This document shows, piece after piece, positions 10,231 to 19,715 of a stretch of 64,000 nucleotides of DNA. Both the position numbers and the translations under genes were made by a program. The notes under the pieces were generated by a model. It saw nothing but the letters and a program-made list of their open reading frames with translations. It did not search any database and was not told the origin of the DNA. How positions within the stretch are numbered: the first letter of the stretch is position 1; each line of letters begins with the position of its first letter. The stretch lies in contig NZ_CABVPR010000025.1 in NCBI RefSeq assembly GCF_902499135.1, positions 1-64,000 of the forward strand, given 5' to 3'. The stretch is from Burkholderia dolosa (lineage in GTDB: Bacteria; Pseudomonadota; Gammaproteobacteria; Burkholderiales; Burkholderiaceae).

Positions 10231-11169
10231 ATGCGCAAACTCCCTCCATTGAGCTCGCTGCGCGCGTTCGAGGCCGCGGCGCGGCGCGCCGGGTTCAAAG
10301 CGGCGGCGGAAGAACTGAATGTCACGCCTACCGCCATCAGCCATCAGATCCGCCAGCTCGAAGACTGGCTCGGCGTGAAGCTGTTCGAACGGCAGACGCG
10401 CGGCGTGCGATTGACGGAATGCGGAAAGGCGCTGTTTCCGGCGCTGCGCGACGGGTTCGACGGTTTCGAGCGCGCGATCGAAACGACGAGAAACATCGAC
10501 GACGGCAAGGTCGCCACGTTGACGTCGACGGTCGCCTTTACCGCGAAATGCCTCGCCGCTCGCGCCGGCGGATTCCGCGCCGCATATCCGAACTGGACGC
10601 TTCGGCTCGACGCAACGAACGCGATCGTGGATCTCGACCAGTCCGCCCATGCATCGATCCGTTACGGGCCCGGCTATTACCCGGGCCTCGTTTCCGAGCC
10701 GCTTTTCAGAGACCACTTCGCGCCGGTATGCCGTCCGGGCTTGTCGATTACGACCGGCGACGATTTGCGGCGCGCGACGCTGATTCATTTCGACTGGGGC
10801 GCGTCCATTCGCGACGATCCGCGGGCGATCACGTGGGGACACTGGCTCGATGCCGCCGGAATGTCGGGCATCGATCCGAACGCCGGGCTGAGATTCAACG
10901 ACGAGATCCATGCGATGCAGGCGACGCTCGCCGGACAGGGCGTTGGCCTGATCAGCCTGACGCTCGTCGCAGACGAACTGGCCAACGGCACGCTCGTGCG
11001 GCCGTTCGACCTGGCGCTGGAGAGCTTTCAATACGACCTCGTCTATAGCCCGCGCTCCGCAACCCGCCAGGCGACCGAAATATTGAAAGGCTGGGTTCGT
11101 CGGGAGTTCGCGAATACGCATTCGCGCGCGGCGGCCGACGCGGTGCATTGTGCGGCGACGGCGGACTGA
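10231..11169 (+). CDS. LysR-type transcriptional regulator, GcvA-like
   Basis: 312 residues. The N-terminal winged helix (residues 6-65: LPPLSSLRAFEAAARRAGF, then TPTAISHQIRQLEDWLG and LFER) has the GcvA/AmpR-subgroup signature; the rest is a periplasmic-binding-type effector domain. It is transcribed away from the RidA gene, the usual layout of a LysR regulator and its target. The target promoter and effector are inferred from position only. Confidence 0.93.
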   Translation: MRKLPPLSSLRAFEAAARRAGFKAAAEELNVTPTAISHQIRQLEDWLGVKLFERQTRGVRLTECGKALFPALRDGFDGFERAIETTRNIDDGKVATLTSTVAFTAKCLAARAGGFRAAYPNWTLRLDATNAIVDLDQSAHASIRYGPGYYPGLVSEPLFRDHFAPVCRPGLSITTGDDLRRATLIHFDWGASIRDDPRAITWGHWLDAAGMSGIDPNAGLRFNDEIHAMQATLAGQGVGLISLTLVADELANGTLVRPFDLALESFQYDLVYSPRSATRQATEILKGWVRREFANTHSRAAADAVHCAATAD

Positions 11170-11487
11170 CGGTGTTCCGCGCACGCGATTTCGCCGATAT
11201 GTCGCGGCCGCGATCCGTATGGCCGCAATGCGTTGCACGCAACGGGGCGCCGATCGACCCGCGATAGAAAACCGCGCCCGATGCGGCCGTCCGCTACGGC
11301 AGCACGCCGCCTGCTCAGGCAGCGCGGCGGCTTGCTGCCCGCGCGCGATTGCGCGCGATTCCGCTCACTTTCGACTCAGTCTTCATTGGTAAAGTGAGTG
11401 CGTGACAGCCGGCATCACCGGCGGCGCGCCGTCGGCATCCGCGATACAGCCGCCGACGCGCCGCTCACTGCCCCACCAGAGAAGACC
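11170..11487. other. Intergenic region with an inverted repeat before the MFS gene
   Basis: No gene seen. CTCACTTT at 11364-11371 and AAAGTGAG at 11391-11398 form a perfect 8-bp inverted repeat with a 19-bp gap, about 90 bp before the MFS start, in the most AT-rich part of the gap; it may be an operator. A direct repeat of gcgcgcgatt occurs twice at 11341-11360. Confidence 0.5.
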
Positions 11488-12780
11488 ATGAGACCCGACC
11501 ATTCCGCAGCCGTCGACGCCGCGTCGGCTGCGGCCGTTTCCACCTCTGCCCGCGCATGGCTGTCCGTGCTGACGGTGGCCATCAGCGCATTCGCGTTCGT
11601 CACCACGGAGTTCCTGCCGGTCGGCGTACTGCCGCGCGTCGCGGCCGACTTCGGCGTGACGGCCGGCGCCGCCGGGCTGATGGTCACGATCCCGGGAATC
11701 GTTGCGTTGTTCGCTGCGCCGGGAATCGTGCTGGCCGCCGGCCGGCTGAACCGGCGTCGCGTCGTGCTGCTGTTGACCGCGTGCCTGCTCGCGTCCAACG
11801 TCATCGCCGCGCTCGCTCCGGATCTGTCGACGATGCTGATCGGTCGCGCGCTGCTCGGTGCCGCGCTCGGCGGGTTCTGGACGCTCGCGATAGCCGCCGC
11901 GACGCGGCTCGTCCAGCCGGCCGACGTGCCGAAGGCCATGGCAACGATCCTCGGCGGCGTCACATGCGCGACGGTGATCGGCGTGCCGATCGGCACCTAT
12001 ATCGCGGGTATCGCTTCGTGGCGCGCTGCGTTCGCGTCCACCGCGGTTCTCGTCGGCATCGCGCTCGCCGCGCAGTTCCGGCTCGTGCCGTCGCTGCCGT
12101 CGCATACCGCGATACGCGGACAAGACCTCGTTGGCCCGTTGCGCGAGCGTCAGGTGCGGCTCGTGCTGCTCGTCGCCGGCCTGCTGTTTGGTGCGCATTT
12201 CTGCGCGTACACGTACATCGCGCCGTTCGTGGTCGCGCATACGAACTTCACGATGTCGAGCGTCACGTGGCTGCTGCTCGGCTTCGGAATCGTCGGCTTC
12301 CTGTCGAACCTCGCCTTTTCGAAGGCGGTCGAGCGCGATGTGACGCGTTCCATCGTGGTCGCCGCCGTCATGCTGCTCGCCGCGCAGGCCGCGTTGCCCG
12401 TCGTCGCGCCCGTCAAGGCTGGCGTCGCCGCGGTTTTGATGCTGTGGGGCATTGCGTTCGGCGGCATCCCGCTCTGCTGCAGCGTGTGGATGCAACGCAC
12501 GACGCCCGACAATGCGGAAGCCGGTTCCGCGTTGTTCGTCTGCGTTCTGCAGCTGGCGATTGCGATCGGCTCGTCGGTGGGCGGATTCGTCGTCGACCAT
12601 GTCGGCTCGGCCGACGTCTTCGGCGTCGGCGCCATCCTCGCGCTGGTTACGCTGCTGATGTTCGAGCTGAAAAAGCCGGGCACCGCGCGGACGATGCCGC
12701 TTCGCGTCAGCAATGACGTGCGCGCTCGCGAATGCCCAACCGCGATGGCGCCGCGCGTGCCCGCCGGCGAAAACGAATGA
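11488..12780 (+). CDS. MFS exporter, DHA1 (AraJ/NepI-like) subfamily
   Basis: 430 residues with twelve predicted membrane helices, starting near residue 22. FAFVTTEFLPVGVLP in helix 1 and the GRLNRRRV loop between helices 2 and 3 match the AraJ/NepI/YdhP-type drug, sugar or nucleoside exporters of the DHA1 family. The ATG at 11488 is preceded by a weak GAGAAG; a start 30 codons upstream would add a non-hydrophobic Arg/His-rich leader and is less likely. It stands alone, between the LysR gene and the FUSC gene. Substrate unknown. Confidence 0.9.
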   Translation: MRPDHSAAVDAASAAAVSTSARAWLSVLTVAISAFAFVTTEFLPVGVLPRVAADFGVTAGAAGLMVTIPGIVALFAAPGIVLAAGRLNRRRVVLLLTACLLASNVIAALAPDLSTMLIGRALLGAALGGFWTLAIAAATRLVQPADVPKAMATILGGVTCATVIGVPIGTYIAGIASWRAAFASTAVLVGIALAAQFRLVPSLPSHTAIRGQDLVGPLRERQVRLVLLVAGLLFGAHFCAYTYIAPFVVAHTNFTMSSVTWLLLGFGIVGFLSNLAFSKAVERDVTRSIVVAAVMLLAAQAALPVVAPVKAGVAAVLMLWGIAFGGIPLCCSVWMQRTTPDNAEAGSALFVCVLQLAIAIGSSVGGFVVDHVGSADVFGVGAILALVTLLMFELKKPGTARTMPLRVSNDVRARECPTAMAPRVPAGENE

Positions 12781-12976
12781 AGGTACCGGGCGGCGATCGC
12801 GGCGACCGAGCATCGGCTGAGCGCATCGCCGGCCGCGTCGTCGCACGTCGTATCGGAAGCCGGCAGAGACGCCGTCGGCACAGCTCGCCGGCAGCATGCG
12901 CGACGACGTGGAAAGCGCCGCGCGAACTGCGTCGCGCCTGGATTCGACCGCACGCTATTACCGGAGGTGAACCTCG

Positions 12977-14053
12977 ATGAACAGCAGCGAACATGCCGCC
13001 GCACGCGTCATCTCGAGAATGGCGGCCTGGCTCGAACGCGTCGATCCGGGCGCCCATCGACGCATCAAGGGTTTGAGGCTCGTGACCGCTTACGGGCTCG
13101 CGGCAGCGCTCGGCTCGCTGCACGACCTGACGCACGGTGTGCCGCCCGATGTGTCGGTCGGCACGCTCGCGGCGACGTTCGCGCTGTGGGCGAGCGTATC
13201 GGAAGCGCGTACGACCCGCGCGGAATCGAGCCGCGATCTGGTCATTCTGTGCACGGCCGCGGCCGTCGGCGCATTGACCTTTGCTTGGTCCGCGCCATCG
13301 TTCGCCGGCCTCGGCCGCGCAGGCACGGAGCTGATCCTCGTGACGGGCGCCTTCTGCGCCGGATACCTGAAGCGCTTCGGCATCACCGGCGCGGGTGTCG
13401 GGTCGCAGCTTTATATCGGCCAGCTCGCCGCATATGCAATGAATCTCGCGCCGATCGACGCATGGGTCGTCGCGCTCGCGCTGCTGATAGCGATGCTCGC
13501 CGCCATCGTGCCGCGCCTGCTGAGCGGCCCCGCCGAGCGCCCTGCCAGCTTGCCCGCACTCGCACCGGAAGCGGCGTACGGCCAACAGTCGGTATCGCCC
13601 GCATTGGCGATGGGCTTGCAGGCAGCGAGCGGAGCGCTCGTCGTGGTGCTGCTCAACGCGGTGTTCTCGCTGGAGGAATCGGCCTGGGCGATCACGGCGT
13701 GCGTCTATGTCGTCGCGACGTCGTCGGCAGGCACGGCGGACCGCGTGCGGCGACGCATCTACGGCACGCTGATCGGCGTACCCGCCGGGCTCGCGTGCTT
13801 GCCGCTCGCCGAACATTTGCCGCTCGTCGTGTGGGCAATGGCAGCGCTCGCGATGATCGTCTACTCGATGGCGTTGCCCGATCGCTACGACATCGCGTGC
13901 GGCGCGTTCGCTTTCGCGCTGATCGTGACGCTGGCCGCGAGCGGCGTGCATTCGGTCCCGCTGCTGGCCGCACGCGCATGGGAAACGCTGATCGGCGGCG
14001 CATTGGGGCTCGTTTCCGCGAGGCTGATCCTGCCTTTGAGGCCGGCGCGGTAG
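12977..14053 (+). CDS. FUSC family inner-membrane protein
   Basis: 358 residues with about ten hydrophobic segments in two halves (residues 25-175 and 210-350) separated by a hydrophilic linker with ALAPEAAYG. The fold pattern is that of the fusaric-acid-resistance (FUSC/AaeB/YccS) membrane domain, often part of efflux systems for aromatic carboxylic acids. Start supported by GGAGG nine to ten bases before the ATG. No membrane-fusion partner is adjacent, so an efflux role is only a family expectation. It is convergent with the GntR gene across a hairpin. Confidence 0.85.
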   Translation: MNSSEHAAARVISRMAAWLERVDPGAHRRIKGLRLVTAYGLAAALGSLHDLTHGVPPDVSVGTLAATFALWASVSEARTTRAESSRDLVILCTAAAVGALTFAWSAPSFAGLGRAGTELILVTGAFCAGYLKRFGITGAGVGSQLYIGQLAAYAMNLAPIDAWVVALALLIAMLAAIVPRLLSGPAERPASLPALAPEAAYGQQSVSPALAMGLQAASGALVVVLLNAVFSLEESAWAITACVYVVATSSAGTADRVRRRIYGTLIGVPAGLACLPLAEHLPLVVWAMAALAMIVYSMALPDRYDIACGAFAFALIVTLAASGVHSVPLLAARAWETLIGGALGLVSARLILPLRPAR

Positions 14054-14073
14054 CCGAGCCGTCCACGTGAAAA

Positions 14074-14107
14074 CGCCGGAAGGCGCTCTCTCGAGCATCT
14101 TCCGGCG
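14074..14107. terminator. Bidirectional hairpin between FUSC and GntR genes
   Basis: CGCCGGAAG (14074-14082) pairs with CTTCCGGCG (14099-14107) across a 16-base loop. It lies 20 bp after the FUSC stop and 35 bp after the convergent GntR stop. There is no U-run, so it is a likely but not classical terminator. Confidence 0.6.
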
Positions 14108-14142
14108 AACGTCGGCGGCACGGAGCAATCGTCGCCGAAACG

Positions 14143-14847
14143 CTAGCGCGGCATCTGCTGCGCCGCACTATTCGACTTGCGGGTCCGCCGGCGCACGGGC
14201 TCCTCGGGCTGCGGATCTTCCGACATCCTCGCCAGCAACACCTGCTTCGCCTTCACGACATGCGCGCCGGCGAGCATCGCCGCGGCATCGGCGTCTTTCG
14301 CCCGAATCGCCGCGAGCAGATGACGGTGATCGTCGACTACTCCGGCGAATCGCTCGGGGCCGTATTCGTAACGCCGCCATAGCGCGGCGATGAGCAGCCA
14401 GTGCCGGTTGAGCAGCGTCACGGCGTCGGGATTCTGCGCAACTTCGCCGATCAGCCGATGCAGTTCGCGATTGGCGCGCAATACGGCCGGAAAATCGCCA
14501 CTCGCGATGTTCGCCTCGACCTCCTGTTCGATTTGCTCGAGCTGCGCGAGATCGTCGGCCGTGCACCGCGACACCATCTGGCGAACGATGAGCATCTCGA
14601 GCGAGCATCGCAGATCGAAGATGTTGCTGACGAAATGCCGGTCCAGCGAACGCACGCGCGCGCCGCGGTTCGGTTCGATGACGAGCAGGCCTTCGCCGTG
14701 CAGCGCGCGCAGCGCTTCGCGGATCGGCATCTGGCTGACGCCGTAGCGGTTCGCCAGCTCCGCAATGGTGATCCGCGAGCCGAACTGAAGTTCGCCTGCA
14801 ACGATGTCCTCGCGGATGCGATGCTCGATGTCCTGTATCTGAACCAT
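14143..14847 (-). CDS. GntR family regulator, FadR subfamily
   Basis: 234 residues. Residues 5-70 form the winged helix (ITIAELANRYGVSQMPIREALRAL), and residues 80-215 are an all-helical FCD domain with the expected metal or ligand His/Asp residues (for example ELHRLIGEVAQNPD and DDHRHLLAAI). FCD regulators bind sugar acids, lactones or other carboxylates. The ATG at 14847 gives the standard length. It is the last gene of the leftward sugar-acid block and the best candidate for the protein that binds the TGATCA operators at 18.6 and 24.8 kb; that link is inference. Confidence 0.92.
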   Translation of the reverse strand: MVQIQDIEHRIREDIVAGELQFGSRITIAELANRYGVSQMPIREALRALHGEGLLVIEPNRGARVRSLDRHFVSNIFDLRCSLEMLIVRQMVSRCTADDLAQLEQIEQEVEANIASGDFPAVLRANRELHRLIGEVAQNPDAVTLLNRHWLLIAALWRRYEYGPERFAGVVDDHRHLLAAIRAKDADAAAMLAGAHVVKAKQVLLARMSEDPQPEEPVRRRTRKSNSAAQQMPR

Positions 14848-15070
14848 GACGTTTTTGAATGGATTTTCCGCCCGCCCGATGCGACGCGCGGCGGGCGCCG
14901 CCGCGTCGGACCGTAGTGTAGCGCAACCGGCGCCAGGCCCGGCGCGGCCGCCCGCCCGCTTGCGCGCCGCGCCTGAAGCGGCAGCCGCAAGCGAACAGGC
15001 CCCGACGCGCCGCCGGGGCCGGCGCCAGCGCAATCGCCGCGTCGCGCCGCACCGTGAAGCGACGAGCGGA

Positions 15071-16372
15071 TCAGACCTCCTCGAGTTCGCGCCGCGTCGT
15101 GTTGAGAAAGGGCGACGCGACTGCGATCAGCGCACAGCCGAGATAGCCGCACGAATAGATCGCGACCGCACGCAGCCCCCACGTGCTGAGCAGCATCGGC
15201 GCGAGCACCAGGTTCAGCGCGATCGCCAGCCGCGTCACGCACTGCGCGATGCCCGAACCGAGCGCACGAAGTTCGGTCGGGAACGCTTCCGAACTCCATA
15301 CCCACGACAGCACGCCGGGACCGAACCACGTCAGCATCGAATACGCGACGAAGCACAACAGCAGCGCGACCTCGCTGTGCGGGCCGACGAATGCAATGCC
15401 CATCCCGGCGGCAAATACGGCAAGACACGACCAGATGCCCATGCGGCGGCGATCGACGTTATCGATGATCAGCGAGCCGATGAATACCGCGACCAACCCG
15501 ATTACGAAGCCGGCGAGCGCGAACTCCAGCGAGCGGCTCGTGCCGAGGCCGCTGCTCGCGAGCACGAGCGGCCCCGCGATCGTCGCCACCGCACCGGCAA
15601 AGCCGTTCAGTGCGAAGAACCCGGTGACCGCCAACAGGCGGCGAAGCGCCTGGCCGCGCAGCAGGTTGCGATACTCGCGCTTCGGCACCGCGACGTTCAC
15701 CGGCTCCGGAAGACCGAGCGCGCGGAAGATCTCGCGCGCCTCGTCGACACGCCCGTGCGCGCGCAACCACCGCGGCGACTCCGGCAGGAACTGACGCGCG
15801 ATCAGCACGCCGAGCGCCGGGATCGCTGCGAGACCGAACAGCCAGCGCCACGTGTTTTCGCCGGTGATCGGCTGCAGCACCAATGCGAGAACGACGCTCG
15901 CGATCGCGCCGCCGAGCCACATCAGGTTCGGCAGCGACCCGGCCATGCGTCCGCGTCGGGCGCTGGGCGCGATTTCGGCGAGAAAGCTGTGCGAAGTCGG
16001 AATGTCCATCCCGACCGCGATGCCGATCACGAAACGGGCGATCAGCAGTTGCCAGACGTCGGTCACGAATGCGGAAGCCAGCGACGCAACGACGAAAAAC
16101 ACCAGATTCAATACGAAGATGACCTTGCGTCCGAGGCGATCCGAAAGATCGCCGAATACGACCAGCCCAAGCGCCGTGCCGATGAACGCGGCGGCGGCAA
16201 GCCAGCCCTTTTCGGTGCCGGTCAGATGCAGCTGCGGCCCGATGAACAACAGCGCAGCCCCCATCACGAGCAGGTCGTAGCCGTCGATGAATTCTCCAAA
16301 CGCCACGAGCCGCGGCGTCCACACGCGGATACGGTCCGCGGCCTGCGGCGAAAGCGCCGAAATGGTTGTCAT
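15071..16372 (-). CDS. MFS transporter, sugar-porter-like
   Basis: 433 residues, twelve membrane helices. GDLSDRLGRK between helices 2 and 3 is MFS motif A, and FLPESPRWL after helix 6 is the signature of the sugar porter family, though related aromatic-acid symporters share it. The ATG at 16372 follows GGAGGAG by about 5 bases; an upstream ATG 21 bases earlier lacks one. Lying between the porin and the GntR regulator on the same strand, it probably imports the sugar or sugar acid handled by the neighbouring enzymes. Confidence 0.9.
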   Translation of the reverse strand: MTTISALSPQAADRIRVWTPRLVAFGEFIDGYDLLVMGAALLFIGPQLHLTGTEKGWLAAAAFIGTALGLVVFGDLSDRLGRKVIFVLNLVFFVVASLASAFVTDVWQLLIARFVIGIAVGMDIPTSHSFLAEIAPSARRGRMAGSLPNLMWLGGAIASVVLALVLQPITGENTWRWLFGLAAIPALGVLIARQFLPESPRWLRAHGRVDEAREIFRALGLPEPVNVAVPKREYRNLLRGQALRRLLAVTGFFALNGFAGAVATIAGPLVLASSGLGTSRSLEFALAGFVIGLVAVFIGSLIIDNVDRRRMGIWSCLAVFAAGMGIAFVGPHSEVALLLCFVAYSMLTWFGPGVLSWVWSSEAFPTELRALGSGIAQCVTRLAIALNLVLAPMLLSTWGLRAVAIYSCGYLGCALIAVASPFLNTTRRELEEV

Positions 16373-16496
16373 GCTCTCCTCCAGATCCGTCAATCACGTG
16401 CCCGCCGATGCGGGCCCTATGTATGGCCGGTGCGATAGCCGTCGCGTTGCCCGCCGCTTCGCACCCGGTTCGTCGCCGACGTCGTCGGCGCGGTGG

Positions 16497-17633
16497 CTAG
16501 AACGCCGTGCGCAGGCCGATCGTGAACGCCCACGGATCGAAGCCGGGCGTCACCTTCGCGAACGACGTCTGGTTGCCGGGCGCGGCATTCAGCGTGCCGA
16601 GGCCGATCGTGCTGTTCGCGCTGTTGAAAAGCCGCGTGTAAAGCGTGTAGAGCTGCGTGCGCTTCGAAATGAAATAGACGTAGCCGACGTCGAAGCTCGT
16701 GGCGCTGCCCACGCCGCCGACCTGCGAGCTATTGATATGACCGACGCCGAGATTGAGCTGGCCCGGACCGATCGGGGCGACCGCCGTGGTCGTCCACGAA
16801 GAGGCGAACCGGTTCAGGCTGTCGCTCGCGTACACGTAGTCGGCACCCACGGTCGCGAAGCTCAGGCTGTACGTCGCGCCGACGATGTGCGTCTTCAGGC
16901 TCGTCAGCGCGCCGTCGATGTAGTAGTGGGAATTGTTGAAGCCATAGCCGATCTTCAGGCCGTTGCGTGCGTAGATCAGGTTCGCGCCGAGGTTCTTGCC
17001 GTCCTGCGTATTGTCCTGCACACCGTTCGCGCCGGTCGAATACGTGATCTCGGACGTCAGGCCGCCGAACAGTACCGGCGTGCGGTAGCTGACCGAGTTG
17101 TTGCTGAACCCGCCGAGCCCCGAGAACGCGCCGCCCAGCGTCGTGCTCGATCGCTGCGCGCCGAAAATCTGCGACAGAACCGCCTGGTGCTGGATATTCG
17201 GTGCGGTGTAGCTGTCGAGGCGATAGGTATTCGCGTCCTCGAACAGGTAAACCCAGAACGTCGGCGCGCGGTAGCGGCCCAGCGTGACCGTCCCCTGCCT
17301 GCCGGTCAGCGCGACCCATGCTTCCCGCGTGAACAGGCCCGAGCCCGCAATCGTGCCGTCGCTGACGTTGAACTGGTTCTCGAGATGGAACTGGGCGCTC
17401 AGGCCGCCGCCCAGATCCTCGTTACCGGTCAGCATGATCCGGTTCGCCTGCAGATTGCCGTTCTGAAACCGATACAGCGTCGGATGATTCGACGGATCCG
17501 ACTTCAGCGCGCCGACCCGCGAAACCTCGAAGCCGCCGTCGATGATCCCGCTCAACGTGACCGATGACTGGGCATGTGTGCTTCCTGCGACACCCAGCGC
17601 ACACATGCAGAACGCCAGCCTTTTCATTTTCAT
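16497..17633 (-). CDS. Outer-membrane porin, Burkholderia OmpC/Omp38 type
   Basis: 378 residues. MKMKRLAFCMCALGVAG is a signal peptide cleaved after THA (about residue 20); the mature part starts QSSVTLSGIIDGG and ends in FTIGLRTAF with a C-terminal Phe, both typical of the gram-negative porin_4 family trimers. GGAGGGG lies about ten bases before the ATG. It lies between the SDR gene (92 bp) and the MFS gene (124 bp) on the same strand, so it probably admits the sugar substrate through the outer membrane. Confidence 0.95.
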   Translation of the reverse strand: MKMKRLAFCMCALGVAGSTHAQSSVTLSGIIDGGFEVSRVGALKSDPSNHPTLYRFQNGNLQANRIMLTGNEDLGGGLSAQFHLENQFNVSDGTIAGSGLFTREAWVALTGRQGTVTLGRYRAPTFWVYLFEDANTYRLDSYTAPNIQHQAVLSQIFGAQRSSTTLGGAFSGLGGFSNNSVSYRTPVLFGGLTSEITYSTGANGVQDNTQDGKNLGANLIYARNGLKIGYGFNNSHYYIDGALTSLKTHIVGATYSLSFATVGADYVYASDSLNRFASSWTTTAVAPIGPGQLNLGVGHINSSQVGGVGSATSFDVGYVYFISKRTQLYTLYTRLFNSANSTIGLGTLNAAPGNQTSFAKVTPGFDPWAFTIGLRTAF

Positions 17634-17725
17634 TTTTCGCTTCCCCTCCGTCGTACTAATTAAAGACGCGAATAACTTCCCGCCGCAAAAGCGGCGCGGG
17701 CTAACCGCGATTCGGTGCAGGTGAT

Positions 17726-18538
17726 TTACAGATGCGCGCCGCCGTCGACCGGAATATCGGCACCGGTGATGAACGCGCCCGCCGCCGAAGCCAGCAACAG
17801 CACGAGATGCGCCACTTCCTCCGGGACGCCCGCGCGATGCATCGGGTTCGCGTCGTGCTCGATCCGGCGCCATTCGTCGGCGTTCTCGCGCCGCCACGCA
17901 TTGCGCGGCGTCGAGATCAGGCCGGGCGAAACCGTATTGAGCGTCACGCCGTTCGCGGCGTGAACGCGCGCGAGATTGCGAATCAGGTTGTGATGCGCGG
18001 CCTTCATCGCGGCATAAACGGCCAGTTCGGGATCCGGCCGGTTCTGGTTCAGGCTGCCGATCGAGATGACGCGGCCCCAGCCTGCGTCGGCCATTGCCGG
18101 CAATGCCGCCTGCAGCATTTCGACCGACGCTTCGAAATTCACGCGCGCATGCTTCGCGACCGACTCCGCCGTCACGGACGCGAACGGCTCGCGCGTCTGC
18201 GTCGAGGCACAGACGACCAGCACGTCGACGCCGCCGAGCGCTTCATTCGCGCGCTCGACCAGCCGGACACCGCTGGCCGGTACGCTCAGATCGACGTCGA
18301 GACCGACCGCGCGCGGCGAATGCGCCTGCAAATCCTTCACGAGCGCGGCGGCAGCGCCTGCATAGCCGGTCATCTCGTCGACCTGATGCGAATAGTGGAT
18401 CGCGACGTCCGCGCCTTCGGCCGCGAAGAGTCGCGCGACTTCGCGTCCGATGCCAAGGCTGGCGCCGGTAATCAGCACGCGGCGGCCTGCGTGCGAAGTC
18501 AGGCGGTGCGGCTGCGCGTAATGGGTCGTTGTCGTCAC
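17726..18538 (-). CDS. SDR family sugar dehydrogenase (probable)
   Basis: 270 residues. Residues 17-28 hold the NAD(P) motif TGASLGIG, and the catalytic set is Ser in ISIGSLNQ, then Tyr and Lys in YAAMK. The GTG at 18538 is chosen because GGAG lies 7 bases upstream and it gives the usual short N-terminus. Gene order with a lactonase, an enolase-family dehydratase and a keto-deoxy sugar kinase suggests oxidation of an aldose to its lactone, first step of a non-phosphorylative pathway. The substrate cannot be read from sequence. It is divergent from the lactonase across the operator region. Confidence 0.88.
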   Translation of the reverse strand: MTTTTHYAQPHRLTSHAGRRVLITGASLGIGREVARLFAAEGADVAIHYSHQVDEMTGYAGAAAALVKDLQAHSPRAVGLDVDLSVPASGVRLVERANEALGGVDVLVVCASTQTREPFASVTAESVAKHARVNFEASVEMLQAALPAMADAGWGRVISIGSLNQNRPDPELAVYAAMKAAHHNLIRNLARVHAANGVTLNTVSPGLISTPRNAWRRENADEWRRIEHDANPMHRAGVPEEVAHLVLLLASAAGAFITGADIPVDGGAHL

Positions 18539-18609
18539 AGGTGGGCTCCGGTTGTTGGCGCTATTTGAAACCCTCGGCAGCCCGCTCCACCATCCGTGCA
18601 ATCCCGTAG

Positions 18610-18684
18610 ATATGATCATAATTACAAATTCATCACGATAACTAGCGCGGTTTACTCGCGACATTTGATCATTTATGATCAAAT
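18610..18684. promoter_or_regulatory. Putative operators in the divergent SDR / SMP-30 promoter
   Basis: Three TGATCA cores lie in an AT-rich stretch. ATATGATCATAATT occurs at 18610-18623. At 18663-18684 a 22-bp perfect palindrome contains two overlapping sites facing each other; its right half, 18671-18684, is the exact reverse complement of ATTTGATCATAAAT found at 24768-24781 before the glycosidase gene. The outer cores are 63 bp apart (18615.5 and 18678.5), close to the 62 bp between the two sites at the glycosidase promoter. This looks like a looped or cooperative operator; the binder is unproven. Confidence 0.7.
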
Positions 18685-18712
18685 CAGCATCACAACTCCG
18701 AACTGGAAGATC

Positions 18713-19624
18713 ATGCGAACGCAACAGGTGACGGTGGCGAGCCGCGGCAGCGACGTACTCGGCGAATCGCCCGTTTGGGACGCGCGCGACGGCGTGCTGT
18801 ATTGGGTCGACATTCGCGAAGGCGCGTTACGCCGATTGCAGATGTCGGATGACGGGCCCGGCGAGCGCACGCGATCGTTCAGGCTCGGCGTCGGGCTGTT
18901 GACCGGCGTCACCACCGCGACCGGCAACGCATTGCTGATCGGTCTTGCGCGCGGCATCGCGACGGCAGGCACGCGCGATCTCGATGCGCCGGATATCCTG
19001 CGGCCGGTTCTCGCGGCGCAATGCCTCGCACCGCAAAACAGGCTCAACGAAATCAAGACCGATCCGTCCGGGCGCATCTGGTGCGGAGCGATGTGGGACT
19101 ACGCGAGGGGCCGCTCGGGCGCGCTCTACCGCGTGGACGGAACGGACCTGACGTGCGTCCGTCCGCACGTCACCGTGCCGAACGCGCTCGCGTTTTCGCC
19201 CGACGGCAAATGGATCTATTTCTGCGATTCGGCGATCGGCGTCATCGAACGCGCGCCGTTCGACGTCGAGTCGGGCCGGGTCGGCGCGTGGCACGAGCTG
19301 ATCGGCGCGGCGCAGGCGCCGGGCAAGCCCGACGGACTCGCTGTCGACGCCGACGGATGCTTGTGGAGCGCCCGGTTCGGCGCGGGCTGCGTGATCCGCT
19401 TCACGCCGGACGGCAAGCGCGACACCGTGATCGAGCTGCCCGTCAGTCAGCCGACGTCGTGCGCATTCGGCGGCGACGACCTCCGCACGCTGTTCATCAC
19501 CACCGCCACGCAAGGGCTCGCCGCGCACGACCTCGCGCGCGAGCCGCTCGCCGGCAGTCTCTTCTCCGTCAGGACGTCCGCAAGCGGCTTGCCGCTCGCC
19601 GACGCACGCGTGCCCGGCAGTTGA
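18713..19624 (+). CDS. SMP-30/gluconolactonase-like sugar lactonase
   Basis: 303 residues of the six-bladed SMP-30/LRE propeller. Metal-site elements are visible: GESPVWD (Glu near residue 17), RLNEIKTDPSGRIW, PNALAFSPDG and KPDGLAVDADG. Such enzymes hydrolyse aldonolactones to aldonic acids. The ATG at 18713 follows GGAAGATC; an earlier in-frame ATG would place coding sequence across the operator palindrome and is rejected. First gene of a rightward set with the dehydratase (91 bp) and kinase (79 bp). Confidence 0.92.
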   Translation: MRTQQVTVASRGSDVLGESPVWDARDGVLYWVDIREGALRRLQMSDDGPGERTRSFRLGVGLLTGVTTATGNALLIGLARGIATAGTRDLDAPDILRPVLAAQCLAPQNRLNEIKTDPSGRIWCGAMWDYARGRSGALYRVDGTDLTCVRPHVTVPNALAFSPDGKWIYFCDSAIGVIERAPFDVESGRVGAWHELIGAAQAPGKPDGLAVDADGCLWSARFGAGCVIRFTPDGKRDTVIELPVSQPTSCAFGGDDLRTLFITTATQGLAAHDLAREPLAGSLFSVRTSASGLPLADARVPGS

Positions 19625-19715
19625 GCAGCGCGTGTCGCATGTGCGAGAACGCATCATCGGCGCACCGGCATCGCGACGCTGCCTCCACCACACCAACAAC
19701 CGTTTTTCCCGACAC

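Noticed and set aside
11383-16438. Large opposite-strand frames around the two MFS genes, FUSC and GntR genes
   Set aside because: Same GC-driven artefact; no start signals or recognisable families.
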